Source: Rhytidiadelphus loreus
Taxonomy: Eukaryota > Streptophyta > Bryopsida > Hypnales > Hylocomiaceae
Direction of reading: 5' to 3'
Length of the DNA stretch: 64,000 bases
Assembly: GCA_947034895.1 (NCBI GenBank)
Contig: OX344762.1
Coordinates: 32,034,760-32,098,759 of the forward strand
This document shows positions 58,301 to 64,000 of the stretch, piece after piece. Position numbers and translations under genes: made by a program. How positions within the stretch are numbered: position 1 is the stretch's first letter; each line of letters begins with the position of its first letter. The notes below the pieces were generated by a model. It was given only the letters and a program-made list of their open reading frames with translations, was not told the origin of the DNA and searched no databases.

Positions 58301-60027
58301 ATAAAAAATGTTTATTTTGATTCATTTGATGTTTTGATTCAAAATTTTCTTATATTGTAACGTGTTTTAAAAAAAATCAAATATGTTATAAAGAAATGAG
58401 CTAAAATAATATCTATAAATTAAAAATTTGGGATATACAAAGTCATACAATGTTTTAATTTAAAATTTCTTAAATCATTTTTTTTTTTGAGATCAACCAT
58501 GCTATAAAGAAAAGAGCCAAAATATTATATATAGATTTGGATATAGAAACTCATTTTATTATTTTGGTTCAAAATCTTTTAAATTGTATTATTATTGTCT
58601 TTGAGATAATATTGTTAAAATTTTTAAAAGAGATTTTTATGGGAAGAAAAGGAAAGGAAAGCCATGACTCTTGTAGAATGCATTATTTTTCAATGCAAAT
58701 CTCTTTCAATTTATACAATACATTATATATTTCTTGACATTTAAAGTTAGGGAGAAACATATGAGATTGAAGGAGTTGGTAAATAAGAGAAGTACACTAG
58801 AAATTTGAAGCATCAAGTTTATTGAAGATGAAGAATTGTTTTGAAAAGATGAAGCAACACTTAAGCCTTAACATAAACTTCCTACATAAATTTTGAAGAT
58901 TCCTACTTTTAAAGTTTTTAAAGTTTGAGGATTTAAACTTTACTTGTTATTTTTAAAGAAGTAAAGGAACGAGTAATTAATATAATAAATAAGTAAAATT
59001 ATTAATAAGTTTTTTGGAAAAAATTTAGGTTGATATCATATAATAATTTACATTTTATAAAATAAATATCATATTTAAAAGAAAAAAACATCTTTAGTTA
59101 GTAGTTAAAACTACCATTCTAAATCATGTACATCATATGATTAAGGCAAACATGCCTATGACAAGCAAACCACCTAATGTAGACATCTAGAAACACCCCT
59201 ATTACATCTTACATCAATCCATTTAAGATTTTAGCTAATAAATGACACTAGGACTTTATTAGGGTGGTTAGTGGCCAAAATCAATGCTTTGGGAGATGAT
59301 CATGGAGTTACTAGAGACTATCATAGGAACCTTACACCTTTTTAGTGTAAACCTGTCAAACAAAGTTATTTTTTTATTTCTTCAATGTGATGGCCATGAC
59401 GCCATGTTAGGAGATCTTGTATCCACGATAGAAAATGTTATGACTGATTTAGGTGGTAAGATGGCCATTATGAAAACACTTTTGGTTGATTTGAGGTAGT
59501 CTACATACTCTTTTGAGCTAATCAAACAACTCACTTCCAAAATTTATAGGAAATTCATACTTTGTCTAAAAAATATGTCATCATTCCTCACATTTGTCTT
59601 TGTGTGGAAAAAAATCTGAATTTTTTGGTAAACTGCAACACATCAAACCACTCATTTTGCCTGTCATAAGCAACTTTACTTTAGTATGATTTTGTTACCA
59701 AATTTTATAGAAAAATTTACAAAACACCATATATGTCAGTAAAATTATTGTGACTATATAGATTGAAATTTGGTTGCAAATCACTCTTCTCTAGTCCTCA
59801 TTGCTATCTTATCAACTCTATTTTTCTATATTGTTGTCGTCATCTTATCAACTTTAGTCTTCTTTATTATTACCACCATTGTATCAATAAGCAACATCTA
59901 CATTCTTTTCTAATGAATCAACTCTTACATTTTTCTTCCTCAAACTACTATTGCATTCTTAAGTATACTTATTTAGAGTTCTTTTATCTTGTTTTGACAA
60001 GATATAGAGTTTAGTACTTTTATCAAA
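55334..60027. other. Very AT-rich stretch, no gene recognised
   Basis: A 125-codon frame at 55448-55825 (+) has no recognisable motif. GGATA-type low-complexity sequence (ATGGATA repeats) is at about 56660-56775. From 57 kb on, A/T runs dominate and all frames are heavily interrupted. Confidence 0.5.
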
Positions 60028-60400
60028 TGTTAGAAAATCCAAACATATGACATTATTTAATCACACTAAAATGTTGTTAAGATTAAATCATGTTGTTAAG
60101 ATACTATAAGCTAACCTAGGCATGTCTTTTATAAGTGGGTTACAAATGAATACTTGACATATAGTTCCAATTTCATAATTTTCAAAAGTTGTTTTTATGA
60201 ATCAAATGTGGTAGACAATGGTTTAAGATGAAATTCACAAACATGTTTCAAATTTGTAAAAGTAAATTTTAGATCACAAAATTTATCTATATAATCTAAT
60301 CTATGATTCTACCTTACCAATTGAATTACCTTAGTTTAATCTTCACTACATTTTGTTGGTATTAAATCAACCATATTTTAGACTAGATGATAATCCAACA
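60028..60400 (-). repeat. Copia LTR (373 bp), 3' LTR of the relic
   Basis: Bounded by TG...CA termini: TGTTAGAAAATCC on the plus strand at 60028 and AATCCAACA ending at 60400, so on the minus strand it starts TGTTGGATTATC. Directly before it in the minus-strand direction is a polypurine tract TTAGGGGGAG (60401-60410), as expected at the 3' LTR of a Ty1/copia element. Confidence 0.65.
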
Positions 60401-60410
60401 CTCCCCCTAA
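60401..60410 (-). other. Polypurine tract of the copia relic
   Basis: Minus strand TTAGGGGGAG abuts the LTR start TGTTGGATT. This is the plus-strand DNA primer site in LTR retrotransposons. Confidence 0.6.
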
Positions 60411-60490
60411 GTACGAAAGGACTGTGAACTTTCAAACCAGTCCTGTGAATTGGAGCATGGCTACAACAAGAAATCACAAGCTTGGTGTTT

Positions 60491-60663
60491 CCCTAGAAGA
60501 AAACTATATCACAGCCAACAAAATCTAGATGACATTTTTGTTGACTACAATACAATTTTCAGAAATTTGCGTTGTAGTGAACACGAAATTTCTGAAAATT
60601 GTGATGCAGTTAACAAAAACATCATCTAAATTTTGTTGACTGTAACATACTTTCCTACTAGTG
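60491..60663. mobile_element. CACTA-like MITE inside the copia relic's 3' end
   Basis: Ends CCTACTAGTG on the right and CCCTAGAAG on the left (one change from CACTAG). The arms pair (CCAACAAAATCTAGATGA with the reverse complement of TCATCTAAATTTTGTTGAC), and the inner arms carry TTTCAGAAATTT. No clear target duplication. It lies between the RNase H frame and the polypurine tract. Confidence 0.6.
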
Positions 60664-62890
60664 AAATTTGTATCGCCTCCTGTTGAAATTCCCTTAGAGT
60701 CATCAAGTGCAAATGGCTATTTAAATCCTGGAAATGAACTTTATTTAGCAGTTTTGTAAGAATGTAGGCAATTTGTAATTGAGACTTGACAAACTCCAAA
60801 TCTATCCTTCCCTTTTTGACATGGTCTTGAATGAAATGGTAAATTTTCTCAATGTGTTTTGTTCGTCCTTGAAAAACTGGATTCTTAGTCATTTTAATGC
60901 AGCTCTCATTGTCACAATAAATGGTGATGGGAAGCTTAATAGGAAATTGAATCTCCTCAAACAAATTTTTATCCACATAGCTTCATTGTTGGCTTGTGCA
61001 AGAGCTCTATATTCTGCCTCGGAACTTGACTAGGCCACTTCATCTTAAATTTGCTTTTCCACGAGATGGGTGACGTGCTGCTGCTCAATAGATACCCAGA
61101 AGTAAATTGCTTTTTTTCTATGTCCCCTCAATAGTCACTATTTGAGTACCCAAATGGAGCTAATTCTCCCCCTCTCGGATAGTAGGTGGTATAATCTATA
61201 GTTTCCTTGAGATAGCAAAAGATACGAATAATTACTTGTAAATGGGCTTCATGGAGAACAAAAATGAATCGAGTGACTATTCCTATGGCAAAAGTAACAT
61301 CAAGATGGATATTTGTAATGTGTAGGAGCTTTCCTACACCCATGCGGTGGTACATGATGGTGTGATCATGAAATAAGGGTGGGTCCATGTAATTTGATAG
61401 AGTATTATAAAGATTGGTTTCCATGCAAGCTTCCATAGGTGTTGGAACAGGAAGGCACTATGTGAGCTCCATGTCATCTAGACATTTGAAAATGTAACGC
61501 TTGTAGGATAGCAAAATACCATGAGAGCTATAGAAAAAATCCACACTAAAATATAGCAATGTAATGTCAAGCATAGTCAATTAGTCATTGCAAATTCTTT
61601 AGAAAGTTGATCTTGAATGTGAGCATATTCTGAGAATCATTTCCAATTAACATCAAATCATTCATATAAATGATGAGAAGAACAATGGAAGCTGGGGTGC
61701 TGTGTACGTACAAACTTAGATCGGCAATGCAAGAGGTAAGGCTGATTAATAAGAGATAGCTACCAATTTGTTGATGCCGTACTTGTGATGATTGTCTTAA
61801 ACCGTATAAGGGCTTATAAAGCCTACACACCATATGTTCTTGGTAGGTTTTTAAAATCTAGGGGGCTACTTAACAAAAATGGTATCAATAATAGCATCAT
61901 TGAGAAAGGCCGTTTTAACGTCCAAATACTAAAGAACCCAATGGTGCATAGCTGCTATACAAACTAAAGTTTGCATGGTTGACCATTTTATGACAGGAGA
62001 GAAGGTTTGTTGATAATCAAATCTTATTTGTTGATGATCTCCTCGGGCCACAAGACAAGCTTTGTATTTCACGTTGGTAGAAGCAGGTCCAAATTTCAAT
62101 TTGTACATCCACTTGACAGGAATGGTAGTATATCCTAGTAGTAAATCAACGAGTGACCAAGTTTGGTTATCATGGATGGACCCCATTTCTTGTTCCATTG
62201 CAGTACACCATTTGGATTGAGTAGTGGCTTGTGTATAGTGGATTGGCTCGTCCAAAGCTGTTGCACATGTGTGAAGATAAAGGGGTTCACTCAAGGCAAC
62301 AAAGCAAGCCTTTATATTGCCCTGAAATTTGGTGGTGATGGCGTAATCAAGGAACTAAGAATTGGGAAGACGGGTGCGGCTAGAGTTTCACAAGTTGGGA
62401 GTAACAAAAATGTCAATAGATGTGATGGGTGGGGCATGCATGTTGCACATCAGGAGGGGTTAACTGGAGATCGGACAGTAGAGGGTGGTGATCTTCTGAA
62501 GGTGCGGCAAGGGGTTGAAAATCATTGAACTGAAGTGAGGTAGAGGTCCAGTTCTCTCTGCTTTGGCCATTTCAACAGAATGGCCCACATTGTCCAAGTC
62601 CTTAGATTCTTGACCTTATTTTGACGGCCAAAGTGGTGTAAGGGTAGAATTCATGACCTCAATAGTAGTTGAATTGTCAAAGAGTGCCTCCAAGGAAATA
62701 ATAGGTGAGGTTGTCGTATCTAGTAGAGTATGTGAGAATTGATGCTCAAAAAATTGGACATTGCTTCTAGTGAATACGATGTGCAAAGCTAGATTATAAA
62801 AACAATAATCTAGTGCATTCAGAATATCCTACAAAGACACAGTTAATACTACGCTCATCCAATTTGATTTGTTGCCTTGGGGGTGCACTC
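60640..62890 (-). pseudogene. Ty1/copia retrotransposon pol relic (integrase end, RT, RNase H)
   Basis: Read on the minus strand, in order. The integrase C-terminal side KLDERSINCVFVGYSE (62880-62830) has a frameshift into FYNLALHIVFTRSNVQFFEH. Reverse transcriptase follows: NQTWSLVDL, TTIPVKWMYKLKFG, YKACLVARGDHQQ, YQQTFSPVIKWSTMQ, then DVKTAFLND, VCRLYKPLYGLRQSS and the catalytic box YMNDL (normally YVDDL, so one catalytic Asp is lost). Then comes RNase H: PITIYCDNESCIKMTKNPVF and GRTKHIEKIYHFIQDHV. Several stops and shifts make it inactive. Gag, protease and most of integrase are absent upstream. Confidence 0.88.
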
Positions 62891-62897
62891 AGTTCTA

Positions 62898-63413
62898 CTA
62901 TAACAAACCACGTGTGAACAAGTGGTTTCTAATAAACTATAATTTCAACCTAAAATTTTGAACATTGTTTAATAATAACTATAGCTTTCTATTGCCAAAA
63001 TTTCCAACTCAAATAAAATATGAAATGATTTCTAAAAGAGGTTGAAAATGAACTAAAATGGCATGGATTTTAACTCAAATAATTATAGAGGACACATTTA
63101 GATGACCATTGAGTCAATATTCAACTCAAAATGAGCTTTCAATAATGAGTTATTTTTAGAATTTTTTTGTTCATTTTTTAAACAATTTTTTCTTATATAA
63201 TATAGGGGTGTGAAAGTTATTTTTCAATTCTACAGTGTATCTTTTTACTTCAAAATTTGTAACTAATTATTATTAACAAATAAAAATATCAATAATTCAA
63301 AACATAAACTTTCAAAGTAGGAAAATCTATTCATATTTTTTTAATTTTGTTTTATTTAAAATTCAAAAAGTATATAGGGGGTCCAAAGTTTTGTTTGCAC
63401 GTGGTTTCTAATA
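62898..63413. mobile_element. AT-rich insertion with CACGTG-ended repeats (uncertain)
   Basis: This AT-rich block sits exactly where upstream integrase should be. AACCACGTG near 62906 and GCACGTGGTTTCTAATAGAC near 63397 form an inverted pair of about 10 bp. TGGTTTCTAATA also occurs directly near 62921 and 63402. It could be a MITE inserted into the copia element; no target duplication confirmed. Confidence 0.35.
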
Positions 63414-63755
63414 GACACTCTAAATGACCCCCCCCCGAGAATTGCCATGTAGATTTGCAGACACTACTTCGTGACTTGTTGACCATTTGATATCATTCTC
63501 TGGACTCTTGTTTTTGACAATAGAACTTGTATGTAAGCTTTTTTCAGATCATATACAAAGAAAAAAAACAAAAAAACATCTAGTTTTGTTATTACGTACA
63601 TAGCGAGGTCATCAAATGAAATCAAGTGAGCTCAAGAAATTTGTTGTACTACCACAGCTATAGCTTCTCTCTCTATACATATATAAAACTTCTTCAAATT
63701 CAATCAACAAGATGCTAAAGCAAAAATAATCTAAAATCAAGATTGTCTCCTTAAG
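63414..63755. other. Unassigned stretch before the primer-binding-like site
   Basis: Possible 5' untranslated or gag remnant of a copia element on the minus strand, but no gag motif could be read. Confidence 0.3.
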
Positions 63756-64000
63756 GCTATGATACCATGTAGAAATTATCAAATATTATCAAATGTGCAC
63801 AAAGGATGTATTTACTAAACTCTCCACCACACAAATGAAAAATGCATTATGGCTTTGGCCTCAAATAGGAGGGAACAGTATAGGATCAAGAACGGAATGA
63901 AACTAAACTAATCATCACTAACTACGTACTAATGGACTATTGTATAAGTATCGCAGAAAGTAGAGGATTGGATGATATTTCAACATTCCATTAGAATCAA
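63756..64000 (-). repeat. Primer-binding-like site and start of a second LTR, cut by the window end
   Basis: On the minus strand TGGTATCATAGCC (63767-63755) resembles the initiator-Met tRNA primer site (TGGTATCAGAGC) of copia elements. It directly follows a CA terminus at 63768-63769, so an LTR would run from 63768 out of the window. Its end (TTTGATAATTTCTACA) is only loosely like the LTR at 60028 (TTTGGATTTTCTAACA). It may be the 5' LTR of the same decayed element or belong to another. Confidence 0.5.

Overview
This 64 kb window is plant nuclear DNA. AT-rich intergenic sequence full of degenerate repeats separates seven spliced, recognisable protein genes. Exons join at GT-AG sites in consistent reading phase. 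A nuclear MurF-type peptidoglycan ligase with a long N-terminal extension points to a lineage that keeps a plastid peptidoglycan pathway. Mosses, other seedless plants and gymnosperms are candidates, and I favour a moss or other bryophyte. That placement is inference, not proof.

Layout, left to right. 1-8.1 kb: repeats only, namely CACTA-type MITEs with TIRs (two with matching 3-bp target duplications), a GC-ended foldback MITE family, a SINE-like relic and a tandem pair of a ~436-bp repeat. 8.2-10.6 kb (+): LWD1/LWD2-type WD40 clock protein with a 5'UTR intron and two tiny uORFs. 11.9-13.8 kb: a long inverted repeat and a hairpin-rich element with a (TA)n core. 14.7-17.1 kb (+): MurF. 18.7-19.9 kb (-): LSM6. 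21.7-23.8 kb (+): a UPF0426-type small plastid protein. 26.2-29.3 kb (-): CYP98A P450 (C3'H family), with its promoter and first codons duplicated just upstream. 31.7-33.4 kb (-): dienelactone-hydrolase-like alpha/beta hydrolase. 36.3-39.4 kb (-): tail-anchored E2 of the UBC32/33/34 (UBE2J2) type in nine exons.

39.6-64 kb is transposon and repeat territory: a 177-bp tandem repeat, a decayed PIF/Harbinger element (NAM-like ORF1 on + and a transposase tail on -), a GC-richer patch with minisatellites and an unrecognised intact 145-codon ORF behind a TATA box, a second decayed Harbinger transposase, and a decayed Ty1/copia element with one recognisable LTR.

The seven genes form no pathway or cluster. 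They cover clock regulation, plastid wall synthesis, RNA decay/splicing, a plastid protein of unknown role, phenolic metabolism, a hydrolase and ER-associated ubiquitination. The most notable points are MurF with a 66-bp in-frame repeat in its leader, the CYP98A 5' duplication, the orphan ORF and its promoter, and a family of hairpin-ended foldback elements.
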